Source: Rhyzopertha dominica (lineage: Eukaryota; Arthropoda; Insecta; Coleoptera; Bostrichidae). From it: 64,000 nucleotides of DNA. The translations under genes and the position numbers were made by a program. The stretch is taken from contig QCXZ01000137.1 in the NCBI GenBank assembly GCA_025024175.1, positions 20,956,001 through 21,020,000 of the forward strand. Reading direction: 5' to 3'. The notes beneath the pieces were generated by a model. It ran no database searches. It was not told the origin of the DNA and was given only the letters and a program-made list of their open reading frames with translations. This document shows positions 1 through 10,995 of the stretch, piece by piece; the first letter of the stretch is position 1, and each line of letters starts with the position of its first letter.

Positions 1-37
1 TGCGGCCACAGCATGCAGATAAACCAAAAGTTAAAAT

Positions 38-335
38 GGATGTCCTTCCTTACCCTCCCTGTAGTCCCGACCTTGCCCCCTTCTCTTTTGTTTGGCCCTT
101 TAAAAAAGTTCTTGGGGGAGGGGGGAGTGAGTTATTTGTGACGAACAGGTAATAGAAAGTGTTCGAGAATGAATTGGCATGCGGCCAAAAAATTTTTTGA
201 AGGTATTAGAAAACTACCGGAACGATAGCGTCGAAGTCGATTGTTACGCAGGAAGGGGATTGCGTTGAAAAATCCACCTTATTTAAACGTTTTGGTTCAA
301 GTGAAGACACAGTAGCAAGGATATATTGATAGGTC
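38..335 (+). pseudogene. mariner-like transposase, C-terminal relic
   Basis: Translation in shifting plus-strand frames gives the end of a mariner transposase (a DDD-type cut-and-paste enzyme). CSPDLAP at about 60-80 is the usual context of the third catalytic Asp. A block at about 196-250 reads FFEGIRKLPER followed, after a frame change, by a RW..CI..(G)D.VEK-like end, as in mariner C-termini. A G-rich expansion (about 110-127) and frame changes break the reading frame. Everything N-terminal lies outside the window, and no terminal inverted repeat was recognised downstream. The SPDLAP context favours mariner over Tc1, which has NPIE here. Identification is by motif only. Confidence 0.6.
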
Positions 336-1439
336 TTCTTGGATCGTAATTCAGCGATGGATCCAATGTATTACAGAAAAATAACTGCCACTACCATCTA
401 AAGAACTTTTCACCTTGTGCCCGTATTTCAAAAACTTATCGAGCCTTTTAGCATATTTAGAAGGAAGAAGAAGTTCAATAGAAAGGTTAACAAAGACTGG
501 ATTTCTGAAAGAAATAAAATCACCATCGGCTAAATTGGGTAACAATATTGTTATTAGTGCAGTACAGCAATGGTGGCAAGTTTTCCGACTTGTAATAACA
601 ATCACCCTAAGCATAATGCTTATACATACATGACAAGTGTGTATACACGGTTATACAGGCAACAAAAGAATAAACAATGTTCCCAATTAGCGACTAAAAA
701 GGGAAAGCCACTAATGACGCCACTTGTTATTACGAACGACGTCGAAAAGCGACATCAAGAATACTTCCCGATGCTATAAATCTCCCGGGCATCAATTCAA
801 GCCCATCATTTACGTTAAAAATACGCCACAATTCATGGTATTCCACGACATTCACGATAATTCCCAACAAACAACGCACGTAACGAACCGGTGGATCGCA
901 ATAATTGGAATTGCCCGTTCACGTTGCCTTTTCTTCATCCATCCCTTCGCTCGAGTTCAACTGTTTATTTATAGTCCGAGCAGTTGAGGCGACTTTTTCG
1001 TCCGCAGAAGCAAACACAGAAAAGAACCGAACGGCCTGTGTCTTCAATGGCAGGTACTTACACCATATATGTGCCCCGGTGGGTTTGACGGTGACTTGCG
1101 CCAGACAAAAATTCCGCTGGTTTCACTCCGTGAAGGTCATGATCGCATGCAAGGTCGTTTAAGGTAAAGGGAACGATCCATTTCGGGCGGAGTGAGTTAC
1201 AAAAAGTGCATGAGAAACTAGATTAGTATTACAACATGTACTATGCCTCGATTACTAGTAATAACGTACAATTAATTTGGAAGGGCGCGGCGTTTGTTCA
1301 CATTAAATGGGGTACAAGACAATCATTTAAGCTGAACAACATAATCGCTTGCAATATTTCAATGTGTGCTTTTGCTGAGTTTTTCTAATCTCTTATCACT
1401 GTTTCATCCCCTTTTATTTTACCAGAAGGTGAGACTTCG
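336..1439. other. non-coding stretch, no supported gene
   Basis: Short open frames on both strands (for example 351-614 minus, 415-633 plus and 724-987 plus) overlap each other, match nothing I recognise and have no splice context I would defend. A GC-richer patch at about 950-1200 contains a TATA-like TTTATAG near 966, but no transcript could be inferred. Confidence 0.5.
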
Positions 1440-1925
1440 GCAAACACATTATAGCTTTTCTATACCAGATATTACAGAAGAGTACGTACTTAAAGCTCTT
1501 AAAAAGTTAAAGGGATGGGAATGGCCAAGTCGATATTCCTGCCTCCTTGATGAGTGTGGGTTGTGCTTCCGTTTTAGTATTGCCCCTCTCAGTTTTTTTA
1601 TTATCTCTACGTTCATGGAAATTCGCCAAAACACGGTGTGAATCTAAAGTATGTCCTGTTTTCAGAAAAGAAAATAAAAACTTTATTACAAACTAAGGAC
1701 CCGTCGCAATTATTTGTAATATTGGCAAAATTTTTGAGTTGGTTCTGCATGAAGTACTTTCCTTTCATGTCAAATCGCTCATATAAAATTCACAACATAA
1801 GTTTGTTCAGGATAAATCAACTTGTCGGAAAAAAGCTTAGCNTTCGTTATNAAGGTTTTTCATCTCGCTATATCCAAGCTACANCTGGAGTACCACAGGC
1901 ATCCACACTTGGCCCCTAGTTTTTA
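1440..1925 (+). pseudogene. LINE reverse transcriptase relic (jockey/CR1-type)
   Basis: Broken plus-strand frames follow the order of a non-LTR retrotransposon reverse transcriptase. ITEEYVLKALKKLKG (about 1468-1515) is the segment before finger motif 1. Next come a VCPVFRKENKNFITN-like segment (about 1650-1690, the PIFKKGD..NYRP block) and a GKIFELVLHEVLSFHVKSL-like segment (about 1725-1780, the SKIFE block). GVPQASTLGP (about 1890-1917) corresponds to GVPQGS.LGPLLF. The YADD catalytic segment is missing. The part between the SKIFE block and GVPQ is shortened, and N bases occur at 1842, 1851 and 1884. Homology stops at 1940, where a hAT-type end begins. It is a dead copy. Clade assignment is by eye. 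Confidence 0.65.
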
Positions 1926-1939
1926 TTATTTATATTAAT

Positions 1940-2110
1940 TAGAGCTGGGCCAACACCGATCTATATCGCGTATTGGTCGATACTAGCATAATCCGATACT
2001 TTGGAGTATCGGTTAAAATAATAAAAAATATCTGAAATCCGATACAACTTAAATTGGGCACAATTAAAAATTTTTTGAACGTCTAGTTATCTGAACACAC
2101 ACAGTTATTT
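1940..2110. mobile_element. hAT-type terminal fragment (TAGAGCTGGGC end)
   Basis: The sequence TAGAGCTGGGCCAACACCGA begins immediately after the reverse transcriptase relic. It is followed by several copies, in both orientations, of a CCGATAC/GTATCGG word, resembling the subterminal repeats of hAT elements. The start resembles the TAGGCCTGGGC end of the element at 38839, which has a clear 8-bp target duplication. No matching right end or duplicated flank was found, so this is either truncated or degraded. The right boundary is arbitrary. Confidence 0.4.
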
Positions 2111-3184
2111 CATTTAGGGCAAGGGGCACTTCTAAACCGCGGGTTTCTTGTCGTTTCGTTAATTGTCTTGTATCATCTAACCTCAATCTTCGCTATTACC
2201 CACCAGAATGACGCAGGTAATAGCGTTTAAAAAGGGACGTTGGCTTCAGCCAATTTTCAATTACTTTTTTAGGGTATTAAAACTCCACAGGCAAAAGAAA
2301 TCGTTTGAAACCAACATTAGCATACCTTTAGCTTTAAAAAATACATATTTTTCAAGTTAGCTATCCAATTCTGAATAACGACCAGCGTTCTGTCAGTACC
2401 CAATTATCAGTAATTGACATGCGAAAAAAACAAAATACCTTCGATAACATGGATAACGTAACAAAGCCACAAAGCGCTTGCAAATCCTTCGAACATGATG
2501 GCTTTCAAAATTTGGCACGTAGGGAGAAATTGTGTCATATCTATTAATATACAGGTACAGCACAAACAAAACAAATGAACATCCGATAGTTTGTTGGCAG
2601 TCGTTACTCATGGCATCCGACTAATAGTGAACAGGTGTATCGTGTTTTAAAAAAAAATTACATAACTCAAGATGGAAACCACAAAGTCTCCACACAACTT
2701 TGCTAAATCTGCACGGTGGTTTGCAAACATATGCATCGGATTGCCAGTAGCAGTTAATTTTATTTATACCAATCGGTTGACGCCAGACACATGTGCGACA
2801 GCCTGTACATACATCTGCACTACGGAAGCTTTCACTTGCCGACAAATTTCAGTTATACATTCGTGCCAATGAGTATGTCCATTGCACCTACCCAATATGT
2901 ACTGGTTTGTCAGAATGTGAATCGGTTGAGTCTTATGTAGATACATTGAGCGATGAATTAACGTTATGTTGATATAAATTACTGGTTATATAAGAATATA
3001 ACAATCGATATGGGATAACTGGCCATACTTACATAAAACATCAATCAAATTTTACGGGAATTTCAATGTTATTTGTTTACCACCTACCTTCTGGTCATTT
3101 GGATATCCCACTTAATTAACTCTAGTATGATGCAAGCCTTGTTCAATGCAAATATATGTCTGAAGTCTGAAGTCCCCTTACACA
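2111..3184. other. non-coding stretch, no supported gene
   Basis: Open frames of 60-74 codons (2393-2611, 2621-2845 and 2764-2946 on minus; 2672-2872 on plus) overlap on opposite strands and resemble no known family. No repeat copy was found elsewhere in the window. Confidence 0.5.
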
Positions 3185-4375
3185 AAAGTGGATGAAATTC
3201 CGAAATTTATCGTCAAAGCCCGTGCTGCTTCTTTTGCTTCTGTTCTCTATATTAGTTTAACCTTTTTCTGACAGAAAACGACTTTCATTTGTCCTATCTT
3301 TAAAAAAGGAGACCGGTCAGAAGTCACCAATTATCTGTAATAAACCAAATTGATCAGATGAATTAATTAATTTGTCTACATGAGCACGGTTTTGTAGAAA
3401 AGAAATTGACACTTTCAAACCTTGTTTGCTTCACTCAGTTTTACACCGACTTTACAATATTTCACATCGTCATGCGTCAATCATAACACTCTTTGGTAAG
3501 CTTGAAACATTTGGACCCTCTCCTTAATACCTTCTTTAGTTACATCCTACCATCAGTTCGTCCGCTATCGCAACTTTAAACTCATCTCACTTGTTGCAAC
3601 CTCTAGAATCCCTCAGGGATCCACTTTAGGCCCTTATTTTTTATACCGTTTGTCAGTGAAATTGATGAAGTTTTGAACGCTTTGTTTGAATGGTGATCAT
3701 TTAAACAAACTCTCTTAACATCAACAAATGTGTTTGGATCTCTTATTCTGGCAAACTTTTTCTCATCTGTTATCGCTGCAGCGCTGGTAATATGACATTA
3801 AAACATATCACTTATTTCAAGGATTTTGAACTCATTTTTAATGAGAAATTCACCTATACTATCCACATAACCCAAACAGTTAAAGATGTTTTTAAACCAC
3901 TAGGCTTCATATAACTTGCCGCGACTTTAAAAGTTTTAAATCGTTATTGCATAATTGACATGCAGGTAATGTTTAAATTGCAGTATGCTTGCTTAATTTG
4001 GCACCCTGTCTATAAGATTCATAGTGACTTGAATGAAGATGTTTAAAGGCATTTTATAAAATTTTTGCATATTTTGAAAGAGATTGAGACCAAACTGCCC
4101 TCCTATAGCTAGATTTAACTTTGTTCCTTTCTCGTTGAACTGTATTCAGTGACAAGTATCTTGGAAGCTGGATAGACTGCCCAGATATTTTATCCGGACT
4201 CATGTTGATCCCATTTATTTAATTTTAGACCTGCTCTAACATTCTACTGCAAGACTAATAGTAGAACGTACTAGCAAGAGCTCCGTTAACTTATAATGTG
4301 GGACAAACAACTTCAATCTAATATCTATTTGCTGCGATATTAAATTCGAAAGTGCATATGTAATCACTAAGACTG
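3185..4375 (+). pseudogene. LINE reverse transcriptase relic, palm to C-terminus
   Basis: A second, longer non-LTR retrotransposon relic. In order on the plus strand: VDEIPKFIVKA (about 3190), ICPIFKKGDRSEVTNY (about 3290-3335), a degenerate QHGF-like block, and IPQGSTLGPYFL (about 3610-3645). Then come INKCVWISYSG (about 3720), a VKDVFKPLGFI-like block (about 3880-3910), and FKLQYACLIWHPVY (about 3973-4015), which matches the LEYASLIWNP signature of jockey/CR1-type elements. Stops and frameshifts occur throughout, and no FADD/YADD box is readable. Two N bases at 4381-4382 mark the end. It differs enough from the relic at 1440 to be a separate insertion, possibly of a related family. Confidence 0.65.
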
Positions 4376-4382
4376 TAAATNN

Positions 4383-4821
4383 AACCTTGATTATTTTTTT
4401 GTGTTGTGAATGATTTTAAGATTTAATTTACTATGTTACTGTGTGCTGAAAGTTTATTATGAAAATTGCTGTCCTGCAGCAATCATATCTGATTTAGGGC
4501 TCAAAGCATAAAAAATTACAGAAAGAACTAAACCATCTGTATTGGAAGTTAACTGCAGAATCGGCATTAAGCAAGTGTTTGACATTAAGTTGTTAGTTGT
4601 TAGTATATACCATTAATTAATTAATTAAACAGCAGAGGACCCAGCACGCAGCCTTGAGACCTGTCGAAGGTTGCTTTATAAAGAGCAGACACAAAGGCCC
4701 TTTAAGTATTAAGTTTTGTTGGTTAAATAAGACAGAAAAGGAGACATACGGGGAATTCACACGTTAGTGGATCACTGCGTAAAACTACAAAACGTGAATC
4801 TAGTGTGTCTCTCGAACTATC
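4383..4821. other. non-coding stretch, no supported gene
   Basis: AT-rich spacer between the LINE relic and the first THAP element, with a short ATTAATTAATTAATTAA run near 4611-4627. Nothing else was recognised. Confidence 0.5.
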
Positions 4822-5982
4822 AATTGGGTATTATTAATATTAAAAATGTGAATATTTAAAGAGACCGCCAAAACGCGAACATAATGGCCATGACGTCAGG
4901 TGTCTTGTAAATGGCCGCTTGTTTACATCTGGAGTCAGCGCGTCACGCGTCAACCTCAGCCCGTCAATTTATCAGTTTGTTGTTTGCGTTCATTTTGTGA
5001 CAAGCAAATTAAAATATTCCAAGGAAAAGTGAAATACTTATGAGTTATCACTTCTGAAGGCATGCTCATTGTTATGGAATTTGTGTACAGCGACGAGCTG
5101 TTCAGCGCGGCGTAGATGAGGAACGTAAAAGCAACAGCATAAATGAACTTAGCATTGATAATTTGATCACAGTGGGTTGTTGGAAACATACTATTTATAA
5201 ACATAAAAATGTATGAATGAAAAATGTACCCTAAACTTGACATTTATTTTAGAGGTCAGAATAAATATAACTAGCCATTTATTTTCGGGGCTCTTGCGGC
5301 TCGTTTCCGGACTGGCTAACAGTGGAATATATGGGGAATAACGTCGTTCTATATTATAACATTTCCCTCTATCAACTTAAAACGCATATAATTTTTCATA
5401 TCCTCTTCAAGTTATAACAAAATGGAAACTGAATGTTAAACACTTATAACCCCAAAAAGAATCATAAAACTTACATTAAGAATTAAGATGATCTTCACAA
5501 CAGAAAAACAAACTTTGCGATTTCGGCATATCACGTCTAGAGGCCTTAAACAATTTTTTTATACCTTGGTAATCTCGAGGAGCGGTTACAAAAATTTTGT
5601 TAGCTGTACTGACTGAAATACTTTTATAACCATGTACAAACTTGTTTTGTTTTCCATACATAATAGATGCATGTAAAACTACACAAATCACTTTTTGGTG
5701 CGACCGTTCTTTCAATAAACGCCACACAAAAGCTTTTCCAATATAAAAATGATACTACACCATTAAACAGCACGCTCCTTGGTAATGTTTACATGACACC
5801 TGACGTCACGAGTTGAATAACCTTGGATAGAAGCGTTTTGGCGGTGACTCCTAAGATTCGAATTTCAGACCTGAAATTCTCTACCTACAAATATTTTTTT
5901 GTTTTTTTTAACATGGCGTACGATATATATGCACTTCAAGATTCATTTTACGTAATTTAAAAAAAAGTGATAATACCGAATT
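4822..5982 (-). mobile_element. THAP-domain element, copy 1
   Basis: One of three homologous elements in this window (others at 10996 and 43150). The outer ends are short inverted repeats, AATTGGGTATTAT at the left and its diverged complement (AATACCGAATT) at the right. About 45 and 130 bp inside lie longer subterminal inverted repeats: an ACCGCCAAAACGC-type block and, further in, TGACGTCAGGTGTC. The element carries the start of a THAP protein (see 5476-5727) and a separate frame near the left end (4956-5243) ending NERKQQTDKLTG. No target-site duplication is evident. Compared with copies 2 and 3 it lacks about 110 bp of the outer left end. Likely a non-autonomous derivative of a THAP-transposase element; superfamily not established. 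Confidence 0.65.
5476..5727 (-). pseudogene. THAP zinc-finger coding fragment, copy 1
   Basis: The minus-strand frame encodes a THAP-type DNA-binding domain from about residue 23 (MYGKQNK), through KIFVTAPRDYQGIKKLFKAS, to FFCCEDHLNS, the C..H end of a C2CH finger. THAP domains bind DNA in P-element-type and other transposases and in host regulators. The first Cys pair of the finger is missing: copy 3 reads NKCCFVHGY where this copy reads NKFVHGY. The usual second Cys is Tyr in all three copies. A splice-donor-like GTAAGT follows the last codons, after an in-frame stop. The fragment could not make a working protein alone. Homology is clear by eye; function is inferred only from the family. 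Confidence 0.6.
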
Positions 5983-8900
5983 TACAGATCTGAATCATCG
6001 TACATGGATGTTTAGTAAAACGTCTACCAACGTTTATTCCACTGTCGAACTGAGATACATAAGTACATAAAATAAGCATATTTTTGCAATCCGAATGGAT
6101 TTATCTAATTAGAATGATTTCTCAAAATCAAATTCAATCAATCAAAATACATTCTATATAAACAATTGTTTTCATGCGTTTACCAAATGCTTCAAGAAAA
6201 AGCAAAGGTGGGTAATATTTTACAAAAAAATAATACAAAGATTTGTTACAAATGAAAATAAATCAAATATTTGAAATCTGTATAAAAGAAACTCGCATGC
6301 AAAAGAACACGATTCTCCTATTTTACCTTAATTCGAAATTGTTTTTTGAAATATGAAATCGCAAACTGTCCATTTACCACCAGAATGTTTCGGTAGATTG
6401 GTAGGTACTACGTTCAGAATATGATAACTTGTGACAATACAGTTATTCTGTTAAGTGTCTTGTCACCATTTAAAAGTAACGCATCTTTTGATAATAGTAT
6501 AATGCAATACAAAATAAAAAAGGACAATTCCAAGAGGATAAATTGCAACGTAGGGGTTCGATTGAGTGCAGCATTTGGCGAAAAGACTGTATTAGCTTCG
6601 ATAGCAGCAACATCATGAGCATAATTAATAACACAATGGTTGGAATCCAAGCGGGGCTTTGTGATGTGCACGACAGGGACTTACTGGTAATAGGATAACA
6701 AAGAGTGTTTTGTTACAGAATATGCACAGTTTCCGTGACATGACAGAATTTATCAAGGAGTAACCGTGGCATGCGCCTGTCAATTAACGGTTCGAACATA
6801 TTCCATTATACCTATTATTATTAATATGATCATTTGTCACACAGATTTGCATACGGCATAATTAATTACATCGGTATTAATCTCTGCAAATCAACAATAC
6901 GGACGCGAAGGCAATTCGGGCCATCCATTATGTAAGTATAGTGCATTTCGTCGGCGGCATTGTTAAAGTGCAAATGGAATCCTTTGATAAATACGATCGT
7001 TGCTGTCGCTGAATTGCAACTAAGGTGCTAAAAGGCCCTAATGCGTTCGAACATGTCGGAGACAATGGACAGATTATTTTTGTCAAGCAAGCGCGTTTTC
7101 CGTTCTAGATGCATTGTTCCATTAAGATATAAAAGTATCTCAGTGTCGCGTTTTAGTGTGGCTGCTTTTTTTATGAAGTGCACTATCTCCTAAATGCGTA
7201 AGTGATAATGGAATGGATTGTTTAGACTCACAAAGCTACAACTGTTTACCACATGTACTCATTAGAAATAGTGTGCATGTCTGTTAAATATCCTTTGAAG
7301 AGGGCTTGTGTTTATTGTTACAAAGGCATATGTTACGGCGTTACAGTATTATAAATTAGAGAACAAACTAATTTCCTCTCAAATTAGAATGAATGGCCAA
7401 AGTTCACCCACGTTTGCAACCACAACCGATGAGAAGCAAACTATATAATGCGGTTTGCACAGGTGGGATTTGGTTGAGGACGCCGTAAAAAGGAGAATGT
7501 CTTTCAAATCATACTTCAAAAGGGTACAATCCTTAATGATAATTAACAGAGCTGAATACAATGACTTACCTATTTCAATTTTTTACACTTTTTCTTTAGA
7601 GCTACTGCTTCAGACATCTAACGAAAAAAATTTACTGAATACGAGAACAGCTTTGACGACTATACTGACTTCATTAGAACTATGCAGAAATATGATATCG
7701 GTATAATAGCATCGAAAAGTTACTACAGAAGTACCTATAGTTTTGAAAATATACCAAGGAAAAAACTTCAGTAAGTTTAGTTAGGTACAAGTATAAATAC
7801 TGACATGGTAATCATAATTTTTTTACGTAATACTCAAAAAGCAAGACATTTTCTTAAATTTTTCAAGACAATGCGCTGCGACAGCATTAAAATGCAGATT
7901 ACAACCTTTATATTCATTTATCCCTGTGTAAAAAATTTATTACAGCAGCTTCATTGTGTTCCATGTTTTATTCTTTGTCCTACCTCGGTGTATATTTAGC
8001 ATCGCATCATCCTTAATTAAAATAAAATGTTCACAATCCGCACCATAAAACTAACATACCGACTTAATGTTTTAATGCCATTAATGTCTATTACGCTTTG
8101 CCGGGATTTAATAATACAGCAGCAAGTGACAAGCCCCGCCATAAAAATGCAATAAACCAAAAAAGGTCAGATTTTTCTCGGTCAACTGCAACTGCAGGTG
8201 TTCCAGAAAGTCCTGCGGTTCTACTAACCAATAAAACCGTATAATACTATTTTATTGCAGTTGTTCAACCTGACGGCACTTTCAAACTGTTATTAGATGA
8301 TTTTTTTACCTCGATTTAATTAAACCTGCAACCGCAATTAGCCATGACACAATTTAACTAATCGCAGTGGACAGCTTCCAATCAATACACAACTGGTTTA
8401 TACGTTTAGCAAGATAGTAAGAATAAAAGATGGGCATTACTATTTGTGTTTTTTTTTTAGTTCAGAACGTTGATGGTAGCTACATTCTACTACTTATTAC
8501 AAATGACAAACACCGTTGGCCATGTGCTTCCAGAAACATTTCGAATATTTTTCAGTATTTTAATTACACGTTTTTAATTGAAGTGACTAATTCTAAACTA
8601 ACAGACCTCAAGAGATGAATGCTAAAAAACTGGAATGAAACAGTAATGAATAAGTTGAATATTTTTAAAAGTGAATTCATTGTGAAACATTCTCAAATTA
8701 ATTGGATAGCTTGTAAAAAAGTTGACTGCGATTTCGACTTATCTATGTCGGTAAAGAACAATAAAAATTACTGGAAATCGACACAGTCAGATGTAATAAA
8801 TTCCAGCATGCTCCAGCCAATCATTACAAATTAAGCGTTCCGTATCCTATAGTTTAATAAATAGTATAATAAATATCACCTTAGGACAATAGATTCGGAA

Positions 8901-9064
8901 TTAAAGTAAAGATTAAATAAGTGTAATTTCTAGTTAACAACACGCTTAAAACAAATATTAAAGGAAAGCGATAATTACCAACTAAAATGCATGCAATGTG
9001 ATATTGTATACATAAGACAATCAGATAAAACGATAGAACCATTAAAAATTACTAAATAACAATT
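5983..9064. other. non-coding stretch, no supported gene
   Basis: About 3 kb of AT-rich sequence. Open frames such as 6414-6671 minus, 7455-7706 plus, 7805-7999 plus and 8619-8834 plus are 60-85 codons, of AT-driven composition, and unrecognised. A TATAAAAG at 7128-7135 is followed 27 bp later by an initiator-like TTAGT and then by a GTAAGTG donor-like site near 7198. This is a weak promoter/first-exon candidate only. Confidence 0.45.
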
Positions 9065-9600
9065 AAAATGCATGTCTATGCTGTGCTGTCTACACCTCAA
9101 CCAACTGCAGATAGATCTATTTCGCTGTCATTACAGCTCATCAGTGCAGTTTAGGTCTAGTTTAGACAGCACGGCATAGAACTGGTTTTGCTTATATACC
9201 AAAGCAATGGTATGATGTAAGTAAAAATTTAGGATGGCAATGCCATCTGTCAGCATTACACTGACATGATGACAAAGCCACCTAGCTGCCTTAACGGGTA
9301 CTACTTCCTAAAAGAAGTGACCTGTAGCTTGATAAATTGGCATGCAACTGCATACTTCAATTTGACAGCAGGCCCCCACGGCAGCTAGGTGGCTTTGTCA
9401 TCATGTCAGTGTAATGCTGACAGATGTGGCATTGCCATCCTAAATTCTTACTTACATCATACCATTCCTTTGGTATATAAACAAAACCAGTTCTATGCCG
9501 TGCTGTCTACACTAGACCTAAACTGCACTGATGATCTGTAATGACAGCGAAATAGATCTATCTGAAGTTGGTTGAGGTGTAGACAGCACAGCATAGACAT
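9065..9600. mobile_element. foldback palindrome, 0.53 kb
   Basis: The left arm (9072-9290) and right arm (9380-9600) are near-perfect reverse complements of about 220 bp with only scattered differences, separated by an 89-bp loop. Each arm holds smaller inverted repeats, for example GCTGTGCTGTCTACACC against the TAGACAGCACGGC word some 70 bp inside, so multi-stem folding is possible. Pieces of the same family occur at 20484, 61610 and 61884. The left end extends to AAAATGCATGTCTATG; the right end lacks the matching GCATTTT. No coding capacity. Likely a foldback or MITE-like non-autonomous element; no direct repeats were found at the borders of this copy. Confidence 0.75.
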
Positions 9601-10995
9601 TGCCAGACAGTGCCGGCTGGGTGAAAACCAAGCCATACCAGAATTGGCACAAACAAACTGATATGTTACCGTAAACGTGTAAAACCATTACATATTACTT
9701 GTAATACGTTACAGGTATGCAGTTCAGTTGTGTCATGCTCTACATATACCAGAAACTTTAGAATGCATGCACAAACAGCGGAATAAACAGAGGGTCGATT
9801 GTCAATGTCAACCTTAAATTTGGTAACATGCTATGAAAGGAAAGTGTTTAACAACATTGTACATTGATGCCAACTTAAATCAATTCAATCATTGCATATG
9901 CATTGTGCTCATGTGTATATTATGGTGGTAATAAAAGTACGTCATTGATGACGCAACTTTAAAGTTCTGTGAACAGCAGTATAACTTTTGAGTTCAGTAT
10001 TTAAAACGCAGCAATATATTTTTGATTCTTGTCTACTACTAATCTACTACTAAAAAACTGATAGGCGGGAAGTATTTACATAAAGGTAAGAAATAATTAA
10101 TTTGAAGTTTCAATTTTGTGTAAAATGCGAACAGTGGAAGTTAAATTGTATAATTTTCGATCAAACCAGGATATAGGTAGGTAGGTCTATTAGCAGAATT
10201 TAGCAGTGAAAGAAAAAGATTTCCGATCGTTAGTGTAAGATGTGACCCTGTACTTTGTGTCAGAATCGACACCAAGTACCACCATAAGATCATTGGTGGT
10301 ATGAACTACAGAACGATGCATGATAGGGATTTTTACATTTTTTGTGGTAAAAAGATAACTTAAGGCCAGATGTGGGGGCGGAGGTACATAATATAGCTAC
10401 AAAATATCAGTATGAAATACCGTAGCATCAAGCAGCTAATCTACAAAAGGATTTGAAGGTATTTCAATATTTGTTATAGATATTGAAAACGAAATCTGAA
10501 CTGCTAGTATTACTCGTAACTTTTGAACTAAGAACAATGGCGATTTTTTTGCTCCAAGCTATAAAGCTTAATTATCCAGCAACACAAGTTTTAATTCAAA
10601 TGAACCCTAACCTGCTACTACGGCGAGGGGAAACAGCATTAGGACTCGACTAAAGGGAGCACACAAAGGTCACTTCTTCACGCCCAGTGGTCGTTCAGAA
10701 CGATTTACATACGTCAAAGGTGGAGCAGAGAAAAGAAGGTTAAGTAACAATAGGTATAAAAACACAGGAACAAAACTAACCTACATTACAATCTTAGGTC
10801 ACAATCACGTACGGATTTCAAAAAGGTATCAAACACATCCTTCCTATTTAGGGCCACAACGGAACTAACTTTAAAAGGAGCCTATACTCCTTGTGAGTTA
10901 AATCGCAAGCTCTTTATTATTCGCGTCGAACACTCTGCATCCAAAAAAGATATGCTCAAGATTTCCAACCACATTGCAGTTAGTACACAAGTTCC
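9601..10995. other. non-coding stretch, no supported gene
   Basis: No frame of meaningful length and no family recognised. A GGTAGGTAGG run lies near 10174. The right border is the terminal repeat of THAP element copy 2. Confidence 0.5.
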
